Shown here piece after piece: positions 8,989 through 17,453 of a stretch of 64,000 bases of DNA. The translations under genes were made by a program, and so were the position numbers. The DNA is taken from NCBI GenBank assembly GCA_020072815.1, contig JAIQGE010000006.1:62001-126000 (forward strand), written 5' to 3'. The notes beneath the pieces were generated by a model. The model ran no database searches. It was not told the origin of the DNA and saw nothing but the letters and a program-made list of their open reading frames with translations. The stretch is from Terriglobia bacterium (GTDB lineage: Bacteria; Acidobacteriota; Terriglobia; Terriglobales; Acidobacteriaceae). The stretch's first letter is position 1. Each line of letters starts with the position of its first letter.

Positions 8989-10360
8989 GTTTTTTGGTTT
9001 CTTTGATCTCCGCGGTGAAGGTCCCCTTGGAGACGCGGGCTGAAACCTGGTCGCCGGGCCTGAGCTTGGAGGCGTCGCTGACCAACTGGCCTTGCGCGTC
9101 AAACACCAACGCGTAGCCGCGATCCAGGATCTTCATGGGGGAGAGCGCGTCCAGCTTGACGGAAAGCTCATTCAGTTTGGCGCGATCTTCCGCCTGCCGC
9201 GCCGACATGGCGCGAAGCAGCGCGCGGGAGCTGGCGTCCAGGCGCGTGCGGGTCAAGGTGAGCGCGCGGCGAAAATCAAAATGCAGCACGCGAGACGACG
9301 CAACCTCCAGGCGGCGATGATATTCGCGCAGGCCTTCAGTAAAGGCCGTAGCCAGGCGGAAGACCAGTTCATCCAGCCGCTGCGCGCGGCGACCCAGCAA
9401 ATCCTGTGTGCGAGCGAAGGCGCCGTTCTGGGCCAACTCCGTGAGACGGCTGCGCGCCATCAGCAGGCGGTAGCGCGCGGCCCGGGCCAGGCGCTGGCGC
9501 AGATGCTCCAGGTGTTCGGCCAACTGGCGCTTGGAATCAATCACCAGCTCTGCGGCAGCGGACGGCGTGGGCGCGCGCAGGTCAGCGACGAAGTCCGCGA
9601 CGGTGAAATCCGTCTCATGGCCCACCGCTGAAATCACCGGCAGCGTGGACGCGGCGATGGTCCGGGCCAGGGCCTCATCGTTGAACGCCGCCAGATCTTC
9701 CACCGAGCCGCCGCCGCGCGCGATGATGATGACGTCAACGTTCTTGGCGCGGTTGAAGTACTTCAAACCTGCGGCGACTTCTTCCGCCGCAGCGTCGCCC
9801 TGCACCTGCGCGGGATAGATCAGGACGCTGACATTCTCATGCCGGCGCGCCAGAATGTTGAGAATGTCCTGCAGGGCCGCACCGCGCGGCGAGGTCACCA
9901 CGCCAATGCGGCGCGGCAACTGCGGAATTGCTTTCTTCCGCGACGCTTCAAACAGTCCTTCCTGTGCCAGCCTGGCTTTCAACTGCTCAAATGCCAGTTG
10001 CAGAGCGCCCGCGCCCAGCGGCTCCAGGAATTCGGCGGAGAGTTGCAGCTCGCCGCGCGCGTCGTAGATCGTGATGCGGCCGCGGGCCACGATCTGCATG
10101 CCGTTGTCCGGGCGGAAGCGCAGCAAGCGCGCCTGGCTGCGGAACATCACGACGCGAAGCTGAGCGTCACCGTCTTTGAGGGTGAAATAAAGGTGGCCGG
10201 ACTCGGCGGGACGATAATTGGAGACTTCGCCTTCCACCCAAATATCGGTGAAGCCGCGTTCCACCGTGGTGCGCACGGCGCTCACCAGGTCTGCTACGCG
10301 CCATATGCTGCGTGACGGCGCTTGGGTGAAGGTGAAGCCGAGTTGGTTTTCGATATCCAT
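8984..10360 (-). CDS. xseA: Exodeoxyribonuclease VII large subunit
   Basis: XseA is the catalytic subunit of the single-strand-specific exonuclease VII. The 458 residues show an N-terminal OB fold (FTDIWVEGEVSNYRPAESGH, LYFTLKDGDAQLRVVMF) and the nuclease core with IGVVTSPRGAALQDI, DVIIIARGGGSVEDL, and PVISAVGHETDFTVADFVAD. A helical region and a short basic C-terminus ending in KETKKH follow. No xseB small subunit is encoded next to it in this window, although the two genes are often adjacent. glmM follows on the same strand. Confidence 0.96.
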   Translation of the reverse strand: MDIENQLGFTFTQAPSRSIWRVADLVSAVRTTVERGFTDIWVEGEVSNYRPAESGHLYFTLKDGDAQLRVVMFRSQARLLRFRPDNGMQIVARGRITIYDARGELQLSAEFLEPLGAGALQLAFEQLKARLAQEGLFEASRKKAIPQLPRRIGVVTSPRGAALQDILNILARRHENVSVLIYPAQVQGDAAAEEVAAGLKYFNRAKNVDVIIIARGGGSVEDLAAFNDEALARTIAASTLPVISAVGHETDFTVADFVADLRAPTPSAAAELVIDSKRQLAEHLEHLRQRLARAARYRLLMARSRLTELAQNGAFARTQDLLGRRAQRLDELVFRLATAFTEGLREYHRRLEVASSRVLHFDFRRALTLTRTRLDASSRALLRAMSARQAEDRAKLNELSVKLDALSPMKILDRGYALVFDAQGQLVSDASKLRPGDQVSARVSKGTFTAEIKETKKH

Positions 10361-10540
10361 TCCCGTTGCAGTTTAACAGTTAAAAGATAGCTGTTCCAAA
10401 ATGGGCCGGACTCGAGGCGTCCGATCAAAATAAGAGGCACAATCCGCGATCTCCAGAGATACGATTTGTAAGACTTGGAGGTGCCGAACCGGCGAGCATT
10501 GCAAGTACTTCCCGGCCTCTTACCTGAAAGGAGCAGCACC

Positions 10541-10768
10541 ATGCTCAGAAAAGTATTGTTAGCCGCAATGCTGGCGGCAACTCTCTCTGCAGGCGCCCTG
10601 TCCGCGCGCCAATTGAGAAAAAGCACGTATGCGGGTCTCGCCTGCGGAAGCGCTTGCAGTCGCTCCAACCTCAACTGTCAAAAGCCGTGTTATTGCTTTG
10701 GCCTGACTGACACAAATCCCAACGGCGTGTGCCAGCCGGAAGGCCCGGCGCCTGCACCCACAAAATGA
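10541..10768 (+). CDS. Small secreted cysteine-rich peptide 1 of a tandem pair
   Basis: A 75-residue product starting at ATG 10541 behind GAAAGGAG (ribosome site). A signal peptide (LLAAMLAATLSAGALSARQL) precedes a mature part with six Cys in the layout ACGSAC - x6 - C - QKPCYCF - x9 - GVCQPEG, followed by a Pro-rich tail. The next gene encodes a clear paralogue with the same Cys spacing. I know no named family. The spacing suggests a compact two- or three-disulfide fold in the periplasm or outside the cell. Roles such as toxin, inhibitor or signalling peptide are open. Not a precursor of an obvious modifying enzyme, since none lies nearby. Confidence 0.65.
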   Translation: MLRKVLLAAMLAATLSAGALSARQLRKSTYAGLACGSACSRSNLNCQKPCYCFGLTDTNPNGVCQPEGPAPAPTK

Positions 10769-10793
10769 GTCAACAAAACAAGGAGGACGAACG

Positions 10794-11024
10794 ATGGTGA
10801 AAAAGCTTGTGACTGCGGCAATGTTCATGACCGTGCTCTCAGCCGGCGCGCTCTCGGTTCGCCAACTACGAGCTAGCTCCACGGGCGTGACCGCTTGCGG
10901 GAGCCCCTGCGAAAAGACAACAACAACCTGTGCAAAGCCCTGTTATTGCTTCGTCGTGAGCGGTACCGCAGGTTATTGCCAGCCGGAAGGGCCGCCGCCG
11001 CCTCCTCCCGACCTCACACAGTAG
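10794..11024 (+). CDS. Small secreted cysteine-rich peptide 2 of a tandem pair
   Basis: A 76-residue paralogue of the preceding gene, 25 bases downstream, with its own strong ribosome site (AAGGAGG at 10780-10786). It shares the leader ending SAGALSxRQLR, the ACGSPC - x6 - C - AKPCYCF - CQPEG cysteine frame, and a Pro-rich C-terminus (GPPPPPPDLTQ). Between the two copies the loop around TTTT versus RSNLN and the segment before CQPEG vary while every Cys is kept, which argues that the protein is real and folded by disulfides. The pair probably forms one transcript. Confidence 0.68.
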   Translation: MVKKLVTAAMFMTVLSAGALSVRQLRASSTGVTACGSPCEKTTTTCAKPCYCFVVSGTAGYCQPEGPPPPPPDLTQ

Positions 11025-11097
11025 TCTGATTTGATCAGGGCGCTTGCCGCAAAGCAGGCACCCAGCACCGGCCGCCTGCCATCTGGCCCGCCTGCGC

Positions 11098-11322
11098 TCA
11101 ATGACCTCTGCGGTTGACCAGCCACAGAATCAGAGAAAGAACCACGCTCACGATGATGCAGGTGGCCAGCGGAAAATAAAATATTGTGTGCTTGCCGCGA
11201 TAAACGAAGTCGCCGGGCAGGCGTCCCAGGGGCAGGTTGAACTTTCCTGCCAGCAAGAGCACAGCGCCAATGGCGAAGATCACGCCGCCAAGAATCAGCA
11301 GGAGTTTACCCAGTTCGGTCAT
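11098..11322 (-). CDS. DUF2905 family small membrane protein
   Basis: A 74-residue protein with two membrane helices (LLLILGGVIFAIGAVLLLAG and an Ile/Val-rich C-terminal helix) around the hallmark loop LPLGRLPGDFVYRGKHTIFY. This layout is characteristic of the DUF2905 family, found as a stand-alone inner-membrane protein in many bacteria and without known function. It is transcribed toward the cysteine-rich peptide pair and has no evident operon partner. Confidence 0.85.
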   Translation of the reverse strand: MTELGKLLLILGGVIFAIGAVLLLAGKFNLPLGRLPGDFVYRGKHTIFYFPLATCIIVSVVLSLILWLVNRRGH

Positions 11323-11536
11323 ACAGAATTATTTTAGACCGTAGGACGAGCGGCGAGGCCGACTCGCGCGCCGAGCCGCCTGCGGTAAAGCAGAAGAATC
11401 GCGGCAAGAAGGAAAATCGCAAGCGGTGTGGAGCACAGCGACGAAACGAAGCCGCGAATTACGCGAAATAGACCCGAATCAGAAAAGCTAGTTCCTGATT
11501 CGTGTTGTTCGCGTTGATTCGCGGCTGCGGGTTGTC

Positions 11537-12841
11537 TTACTTCCAGTACTGGTCGCGCAACTGTGTTTGCTTGTTCACCAGCGGAATCTCTTCGCCGGCA
11601 ATGAAGACGTGCTTCACGTCAGTCTTCACGTCCAGGGGATCGCCGTTGGCCACGACCACGTTGGCCATCTTGCCCGCGTCCAACGAGCCCAGGTTTTTGT
11701 CCACGCCCCACATCTGCGCGGGGTTCAGGGTCAGGGCCTTGAGGGCTTCTTCCCAAGGCAGGCCGAAAGCCGAGGCGTACCCAGCCGCGTACGGCAAGTT
11801 GCGGACGTTGTGCGCTTCATAGGACGCAAACGCGATCTTGATGCCGCGCTTGGCCATCTCCGCCGGCATCCTGTAAACCGCGTCATAGCGCTCGTTTTCC
11901 TTGGGCTCTTCGTAGATGGGGCCGACAATCACGGGAAAGCCGCTGGCCGCGACCTGGTCCAGCACCGCGGAAGAGTGCGAGAGATGGTTCAGAATTATTT
12001 TGAGATGAAATTCCTTGGCCAGTCCCATGGCGGTCTGCAGATCGTTGGATTGTTCCGCAGCCAGCACCACCGGCTTCTGTCCGTGCAGGTAAGGCAGCAG
12101 AGCTTCGAACTTCAGGTCGCGCTTGGGCGGAGCACCGGCTTTGTCGGGATCGGCGGCTTTCTTTTTGTCGTAGGCGCCGATCTTCTGCTCGTAGTCCTGC
12201 GCGTCAATGAAAGCTTGGCGCAGCTGGGCGATGAGTCCCATGCGGGTAAAAGGAAATTTGGCCTGGTCAAAATTCTGGTTGCGGCGTTGCGTGCCGGTAA
12301 AGTTCAGCGGCATGGCGATGTCGCGCACCGTGAGCATCTCTTCCGCCGACTTGCCGGCGAGCTGGATGAACGAATCCTGACCGGGAAGAGTATCGCCATT
12401 GGCCGGCGCGACGATGGCGTTGGTGATGCCGTTGATGCGCGCCACGGGAATCAGCGCGGTTTCCGCGTGAAACGCGTCGTAGACGTGCATGTGGGGCATG
12501 ATTTCGTCGCTGGGTTCCAGCGTGTCGTTGGTCATGCGGTCGGCCTGGACTTCCGTCAGGCCGAGGTGCGTTTCCGAATCAATCAGGCCGGGATAGACGG
12601 TCATGCCGGTGACGTCAATGATCTTGGCGCCCTTGGGAATCGCCGTGTTCGCGCCGCCAACGGCTGTGATGCGGCCGTTGTGCATGATCACCACACCGTT
12701 CTCGATGACGCCGTGGGAAATGGTGAGCAGCTTGCCGCCCTTCAAGGCGATGGTCTCGCTCTTGTCGGACTGGGCTTTTTCTGACTGGGCGCAGGCCGCG
12801 GTTGCGAGGAACAAAAGAGGGATGAGGATTTTCTTCAGCAT
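11537..12841 (-). CDS. Secreted amidohydrolase-family protein with altered metal site
   Basis: A 434-residue amidohydrolase fold with an export signal ending in a lipobox-like TAAC. The N-terminal KGGKLLTISHGVIENG and C-terminal LNPAQMWGVDKNLGSLDAGK segments are typical of imidazolonepropionase-like members. The usual first metal motif HxH is changed: PGLIDSETHLGL carries Glu where the partner gene has His (IIDSHSHIAL). The late Asp found in active members (KSDSGD in the neighbour) is replaced by FASYEAHN. It lies 2 bases behind the start-proximal neighbour, so both are cotranslated. I infer a paired or regulatory partner of the neighbour rather than an ordinary independent hydrolase. Confidence 0.8.
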   Translation of the reverse strand: MLKKILIPLLFLATAACAQSEKAQSDKSETIALKGGKLLTISHGVIENGVVIMHNGRITAVGGANTAIPKGAKIIDVTGMTVYPGLIDSETHLGLTEVQADRMTNDTLEPSDEIMPHMHVYDAFHAETALIPVARINGITNAIVAPANGDTLPGQDSFIQLAGKSAEEMLTVRDIAMPLNFTGTQRRNQNFDQAKFPFTRMGLIAQLRQAFIDAQDYEQKIGAYDKKKAADPDKAGAPPKRDLKFEALLPYLHGQKPVVLAAEQSNDLQTAMGLAKEFHLKIILNHLSHSSAVLDQVAASGFPVIVGPIYEEPKENERYDAVYRMPAEMAKRGIKIAFASYEAHNVRNLPYAAGYASAFGLPWEEALKALTLNPAQMWGVDKNLGSLDAGKMANVVVANGDPLDVKTDVKHVFIAGEEIPLVNKQTQLRDQYWK

Positions 12842-12843
12842 GG

Positions 12844-14217
12844 TTATTGGCCCTCCTTGGTGTGGGTCAGGCCCAGTCCGGGCAGTGAGCGATCGAAGAA
12901 CACGTCGCCGTCAATCAATACTTTGTCCACCAGAGCATTGGAGCCCAGCGGATAGTTGTTCCAGATGGTGATGTCGGCGTCTTTGCCCACGTCCAGCGAG
13001 CCCACGCGGTCTTCCACGCCGATGATCCACGCCGGGTTCAAGGTGATCATCTTGAGCGCGTCTTCTTCGCTGACGTTGCCGTAGTGCATGATCTTGCCGG
13101 CTTCTGTGTTCAAGCGGCGCGTTACGTCGCCGGAATCGCTCTTGATGGCCACACGCACACCGTTGTGCAAGTTGATGACGGCGTTCCAAGGAATGCCGTC
13201 CCAGGCTTCATACTTGAAGCCCCACCAGTCCGGCCAGGTGGCCACGGCGACGCCGTTGGCGGCAATCTTGTCGGCAACTTTGTAGGCTTCCAGCGCGTGA
13301 TGGAACGCGCGGATCTTGTAGCCAAATTCCTTGGCCAGGGCCATTTCGGTGAGGAACTCGTCGGCGCGATAGCAGTGGATCTGCACCAGCAGCTTGCCGC
13401 GAAGGATGTCGGCGAGGGCCTCCAGTTTCAAATCTCTCTTGGGCGGCGTGGCGTCCTTGTCGCCTTTCTTGACTTTAGCGTCATAGTCGTCCCAGGTGCG
13501 CATGTATTCGCGGGCTTCAATAAAGGCCGCGCGCATCACTTCAAAGTTGCCCATGCGGGTGGCAGGAAGCTGGTTGCGCGAGCCGTACACGCGCTTGGGG
13601 TTTTCGCCGCTGGCGAACTTGATGGACTGGGGCGCGCCGGGGAAGAGCAAATCGTCCTTGCCCATGCCGTACTTGTGCTTGATGACAATGGACTGCCCGC
13701 CAATCATGTTGGCCGAGCCATGCAGCAGCAGCGAGGTGGTAACACCGCCGGCCAGCGCGCGATAGATGCCCTTATCGTCATAGTCAAAGGCGTCCTTCAT
13801 CATCATGTGCGGGGTGATGGGGCTGGTGGGCTCGTTCACGTCATCATCCAGCGCGATGTGCGAGTGGGAGTCAATGATGCCGGGCATCACCCATTTGCCG
13901 GCGGCGTCAATCACCGTGGCGCTGGAGGGGGCGTCCACGGTCTTGCCCACGGCAGCGATCTTGCCGTCATGGATGTAAAGGCTGCCATTCTCGATGCGGC
14001 CGTGCGTCACGGTGAGCAACGTGGCGCCTTTGATGACCACGTCGTGGTGAGCGGCCGGCGGCGTAGCGGTAGAGCCGGAATCCTTGCTTACAGAATCAAC
14101 TGAATTTTTTGCTGTTGGGGAAGGCTGCGCGGCACTCTGCGCCGGCAAGAACCTGCCGGACAGAAGAAAAGCCGTGAACAGCATCACCCGACACAACACA
14201 ACAGAGCGACGCGCCAT
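12844..14217 (-). CDS. Secreted amidohydrolase (imidazolonepropionase-like)
   Basis: A 457-residue exported metal-dependent hydrolase. After a signal peptide and a Ser/Thr/Pro-rich linker it shows VVIKGATLLTVTHGRIENGS, the metal motif MPGIIDSHSHIAL, QIHCYRADE, AFHHALEAYKVAD, and the metal-binding Asp in IKSDSGD. The end of the fold is MITLNPAWIIGVEDRVGSLD. All ligands expected for a binuclear or mononuclear site are visible. The substrate is unknown; relatives cleave cyclic amides or dipeptides. It is the first gene of a two-gene operon, with 2 bases to the paralogue, and the pair probably arose by duplication. Confidence 0.88.
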   Translation of the reverse strand: MARRSVVLCRVMLFTAFLLSGRFLPAQSAAQPSPTAKNSVDSVSKDSGSTATPPAAHHDVVIKGATLLTVTHGRIENGSLYIHDGKIAAVGKTVDAPSSATVIDAAGKWVMPGIIDSHSHIALDDDVNEPTSPITPHMMMKDAFDYDDKGIYRALAGGVTTSLLLHGSANMIGGQSIVIKHKYGMGKDDLLFPGAPQSIKFASGENPKRVYGSRNQLPATRMGNFEVMRAAFIEAREYMRTWDDYDAKVKKGDKDATPPKRDLKLEALADILRGKLLVQIHCYRADEFLTEMALAKEFGYKIRAFHHALEAYKVADKIAANGVAVATWPDWWGFKYEAWDGIPWNAVINLHNGVRVAIKSDSGDVTRRLNTEAGKIMHYGNVSEEDALKMITLNPAWIIGVEDRVGSLDVGKDADITIWNNYPLGSNALVDKVLIDGDVFFDRSLPGLGLTHTKEGQ

Positions 14218-14401
14218 ATTGCAAACTCCTTGATGAGAGAAATAGGAAACCGATTCTATGAGTGCTGCTTTGCTCCCGTCAATGCGGCTGCTGCTGGAGT
14301 CAACCTGATTGAGTTTTCTTCCGTGCCACTTGCGGCCAGAGATTTAGGGCCGCGATCTCCACGCCAGGGAACGCCAGTTCGGACGAAGCTATAATCAGCC
14401 C

Positions 14402-14521
14402 ATGTCGAGGAACAACCTATCAGACGTAGCGATGGAGGAAATGACAGCGGAGAATTGGAGCGCCGTCCGGGCCGTTGCTTTCGATGAGGCCGTCACCGGC
14501 GAAGAGGCGGGCGTTTCATGA
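14402..14521 (+). pseudogene. Short frame resembling a GNAT acetyltransferase N-terminus, coupled to dtd
   Basis: A 39-codon frame beginning ATG TCG and containing MEEMTAENWSAVRAV. This resembles the opening strand and helix of phosphinothricin-acetyltransferase-like GNAT proteins (xxMTxxDWxAVRxIY). It stops after 39 codons at TGA, which overlaps the dtd ATG (ATGA at 14518-14521). A TATAAT box lies at 14390-14395, only 6 bases upstream of the start. Either it is a truncated acetyltransferase whose remainder was replaced by dtd, or it now works as a leader that feeds ribosomes to dtd. The homology is by eye and short, so confidence is moderate. Confidence 0.45.
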
Positions 14522-14982
14522 GGGCGGTCGTCCAGCGAGTAGCGCGTTGCCGCGTGCAGGTGCAAGGCGAAACCGTAGGCCAGATTGGACTGGGCCTGCT
14601 GGTGCTGCTGGGAGTGGGAAAGACTGACAACGAAGCTGCCGCGGACTATCTGGTTGAGAAAATCCTGGGCTTGCGGATCTTTGAAGACGATGCCGGCAAG
14701 ATGAATCTTTCCGTCCAGGACATTGCCGGGCAGGACCGGCCGGGCGAAGTCCTGGTGGTCAGCCAGTTCACGCTCTATGGCGATGTGCGGCGCGGCAAGA
14801 GGCCGTCGTTTGACGACGCGGCCCGCCCGGAAGAAGCCAAGCGGCTGTATGAATACTTTGTCGGCGAGGTGCGCGCCGCCGGCCTGCGCTGCGAAACCGG
14901 CCAGTTCCAGGCGATGATGGACGTGGAACTGGTGAACGCCGGGCCGGTGACCATCCTGGTGGATTCTGAAAAAGCTTTTTGA
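14518..14982 (+). CDS. dtd: D-aminoacyl-tRNA deacylase
   Basis: Dtd hydrolyses D-amino acids wrongly attached to tRNA and so protects translation. The 154-residue length is normal. Signatures are [13 protein letters not shown] at the N-terminus, [19 protein letters not shown], the catalytic [17 protein letters not shown], and a C-terminal [12 protein letters not shown] in place of the usual NxGPVT block. The start ATG overlaps the stop of an upstream 39-codon frame, implying translational coupling. A palindrome, GAAAAAGCTTTTT, covers the last codons. Confidence 0.96.
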   Translation: MRAVVQRVARCRVQVQGETVGQIGLGLLVLLGVGKTDNEAAADYLVEKILGLRIFEDDAGKMNLSVQDIAGQDRPGEVLVVSQFTLYGDVRRGKRPSFDDAARPEEAKRLYEYFVGEVRAAGLRCETGQFQAMMDVELVNAGPVTILVDSEKAF

Positions 14983-15332
14983 ATCAGCTTATCGGCGGAG
15001 TTACGAAAGGTTTGGTTTTCATCGGCGTCCCAGCGGGGACTGCCGTCCCGCACCCACCTCTGCAAGGCCTATTGGCCCGGTTGCACAATGTTTTCCGGAT
15101 TGCGGCCAGGAAGGCAGTCACTTTCTAAGGCGAAGAGCGCTCCTGCCGCATTTTGCCGGAATGGAATCAATTTTCGCGGGAATCCGCCAGGAATCAGTGT
15201 GAATTCGCCTGAACGTTACTCTGGTACGTGTCCCTGTTCCCAAACCGGCAGGTTTGAGTAATACTGACCAAATCCCTACGTAATTGTGACCAGGACTGAT
15301 CTCTTAATTTCTTGCGCCGCGAGTCCCCCGGA
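14983..15332. other. 350-bp non-coding stretch upstream of the GAF/HD-GYP gene
   Basis: No coding frame with family features is visible. It probably contains the promoter of the downstream GAF/HD-GYP gene, but I find no convincing -35/-10 pair. A short GC-rich hairpin-forming sequence (GCGGGGACTGCCGTCCCGC) is present around 15034. Confidence 0.4.
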
Positions 15333-17384
15333 ATGAGCACAGCCGTCTTTTCAAAACGATACGAAACGCCGGGCACCCGCCCGCTGCCGATCATCGCCTA
15401 CTTTGAGGACGATCCGGTGGCCAGCCGGTATTTCGTCGGCGTGCAGCGGTTCCGCCGCGTGTCGTTTGAGAATATGCGACGGGAAGGCGCGGACCTGGAG
15501 CGGATTGTCTTGGTTTCCAAGGAAGATCTGGTCGAGCGCTATTACAACCAGCTCCGCGTCCCCAACACCCGGGTGCTGGCGCTTACCAACCATCGCTTCA
15601 AAGATCCGCGCAATGACGGAGCGGTGTACGCGTACTTTCCCGCCGACGTGCCGGAGACCTTGCTGGAACGCATGGTGGACAACGCGCTGGACCACATTCA
15701 TCTGGTCCACACCCGTCACCTGGTAAACCAGCGCCTGGCCGGAGCCAGCCAGGAAATTCATGAGCTGAACCAGATTGGGGTGGCGCTTTCCGCGGAACAT
15801 GATCCGGAGAAGCTGCTGGAGTTGATCCTGACCAAGGCGCGCGAGCTTACCGGCAGCGACGCAGGCTCCATCTACATTGTGGAGAATGTTGCCTCCGGGC
15901 GGGTACAACAGTCGCTGTTGTTCGGAGGCAGCCCGCAGAACCAGGTCCCGGGAGTTCACGCGCTGGACGAGACCGTGGGCCAGCAACTGCGCTTTAAGCT
16001 GGCACAGAATGACACGGTGGAAGTGCCTTTCCGCGAAATCACCATGGAGATTGACGAGCACTCCATCGCCGGCTATGTGGCATTGACCGGGGAAATCGTC
16101 AACATTGAAGACGCGTACCAGTTGCCGGCGGGCGTGCCGTACAGCATCAACAGCAGGTTCGACCAGGATTCAGGTTATCGCACGCGCTCGATTCTGGCGG
16201 TGCCCATCCGCAACCAGAAAGAGCAAGTGTTGGGCGTGTTGCAACTCATCAACGCCAAGCGCGCCTTTGGCGCCCGGCTGGATTCGTTGGAAGCAGTGGA
16301 CGCGTACGTGGTCCCTTACAGCGCCCGCCAGCAGGAAATTGTGCTTTCGCTCGCCAGCCAGGCCGCGGTGGCGTTTGAAAACAGCCGGCTGTATGAGGAC
16401 ATCCAGCGCTTGTTTGAAGGCTTTGTGCGCGCGTCGGTCACCGCGATTGAAACCCGCGATCCGGCCACTTCCGGGCATTCCTTCCGCGTAGCCAACCTGA
16501 CGCTGGCGCTGGCGGAGGCAGTAGACCGCGAGGACAGCGGCCTTTATGCTGGGGTGAATTTTTCTCGCGACCAGATGCGGGAGATCCGCTACGCAAGCCT
16601 GCTGCATGATTTTGGCAAGGTCGGCGTGCGCGAAGAAGTCCTGGTAAAAGCCAAGAAGCTTTATCCCGAACAACTGGAGCTGATCAAACAGCGCTTCGGG
16701 TTTGTGCGACGCACGTTGGAAAATGAAGTGCTGCAGTCGCAGATGAAATACCTTCTGGAAAAAGGCCGCGAAGAATTCCTGGCCGCGCGGAAGGACTTCG
16801 ACTGCAAACTCGGCGGCGCGCTGCGCGAAGTGGACCAGTACCTGGAAGCCGTGATCTGGGCCAACGAGCCCACGGTGCTGCCGGAAGGCAGCTTTGAAGA
16901 CCTGGAGCAAATTGCCCGCATCGCTTACAGGGACCTGGACGGGGCTGTCCGCCCGCTGCTCACGCCGGAGGAGGTGCGCCTGCTCTCCATTCGCCGGGGA
17001 TCGCTGGACGAAGGCGAGCGCGTGCAGATTGAAGCCCACGTGCTTCATACCGTGAACTTCCTGCAGCAGATTCCGTGGACCAGCGAGCTGCGCAACGTGA
17101 CCGAGATCGCCCGCGGGCACCATGAAAAGCTGAACGGCACCGGGTATCCGTACAAGCTTTCCGCGCCAGAGATTCCAGTGCAGACGCGCATGATGACCAT
17201 CGCTGACATTTTTGACGCGCTGGCAGCGGCTGACCGTCCTTACAAGAAAGCTGTTTCCGTGGAGCGCGCGCTCGAAATTCTGGACCTGGCTGTGCAAGAC
17301 AATGAGATTGATCCCCACCTGTTCGGCATCTTCAAGGCCGCGAAGATCTACCAGAGCTGGAAAGTTGAAGCGCGCGCGTATTGA
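15333..17384 (+). CDS. GAF and HD-GYP domain protein (predicted cyclic di-GMP phosphodiesterase or sensor)
   Basis: A 683-residue cytoplasmic signalling protein. Residues 1-150 form a degenerate receiver-like domain (PIIAYFEDDPVASRYF, VYAYFPADVPETLLERMV). A GAF domain follows (ALSAEHDPEKLLELILTKAR to LASQAAVAFENSRLY). The C-terminal half is an HD domain with SGHSFRVA, LLHDFGKVGV and HHEKLNGTGYP; the last is the GYP motif that marks HD-GYP hydrolases. An insertion of about 150 residues separates HDFGK from HHE. HD-GYP proteins hydrolyse cyclic di-GMP. I took ATG 15333 rather than an upstream TTG. A YhaM-type HD nuclease gene follows 69 bases later. Confidence 0.87.
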   Translation: MSTAVFSKRYETPGTRPLPIIAYFEDDPVASRYFVGVQRFRRVSFENMRREGADLERIVLVSKEDLVERYYNQLRVPNTRVLALTNHRFKDPRNDGAVYAYFPADVPETLLERMVDNALDHIHLVHTRHLVNQRLAGASQEIHELNQIGVALSAEHDPEKLLELILTKARELTGSDAGSIYIVENVASGRVQQSLLFGGSPQNQVPGVHALDETVGQQLRFKLAQNDTVEVPFREITMEIDEHSIAGYVALTGEIVNIEDAYQLPAGVPYSINSRFDQDSGYRTRSILAVPIRNQKEQVLGVLQLINAKRAFGARLDSLEAVDAYVVPYSARQQEIVLSLASQAAVAFENSRLYEDIQRLFEGFVRASVTAIETRDPATSGHSFRVANLTLALAEAVDREDSGLYAGVNFSRDQMREIRYASLLHDFGKVGVREEVLVKAKKLYPEQLELIKQRFGFVRRTLENEVLQSQMKYLLEKGREEFLAARKDFDCKLGGALREVDQYLEAVIWANEPTVLPEGSFEDLEQIARIAYRDLDGAVRPLLTPEEVRLLSIRRGSLDEGERVQIEAHVLHTVNFLQQIPWTSELRNVTEIARGHHEKLNGTGYPYKLSAPEIPVQTRMMTIADIFDALAAADRPYKKAVSVERALEILDLAVQDNEIDPHLFGIFKAAKIYQSWKVEARAY

Positions 17385-17453
17385 GCACCACCCTTCCGAC
17401 GTTCGCGCTTTTCATGACAAAGTGCAGTAAGATGGATTGCAGAACGAACACGC

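Noticed and set aside
8854-9102. N-terminal extension of GlmM
   Set aside because: The extra 83 codons translate the intergenic repeat and part of xseA's end; the family start is at GTG 8853.
11567-12784. Long plus-strand frame of 405 codons opposite the downstream amidohydrolase gene
   Set aside because: It is the antisense shadow of a high-GC gene with strong codon bias; the composition is rich in His, Arg, Gly and Val without domain features.
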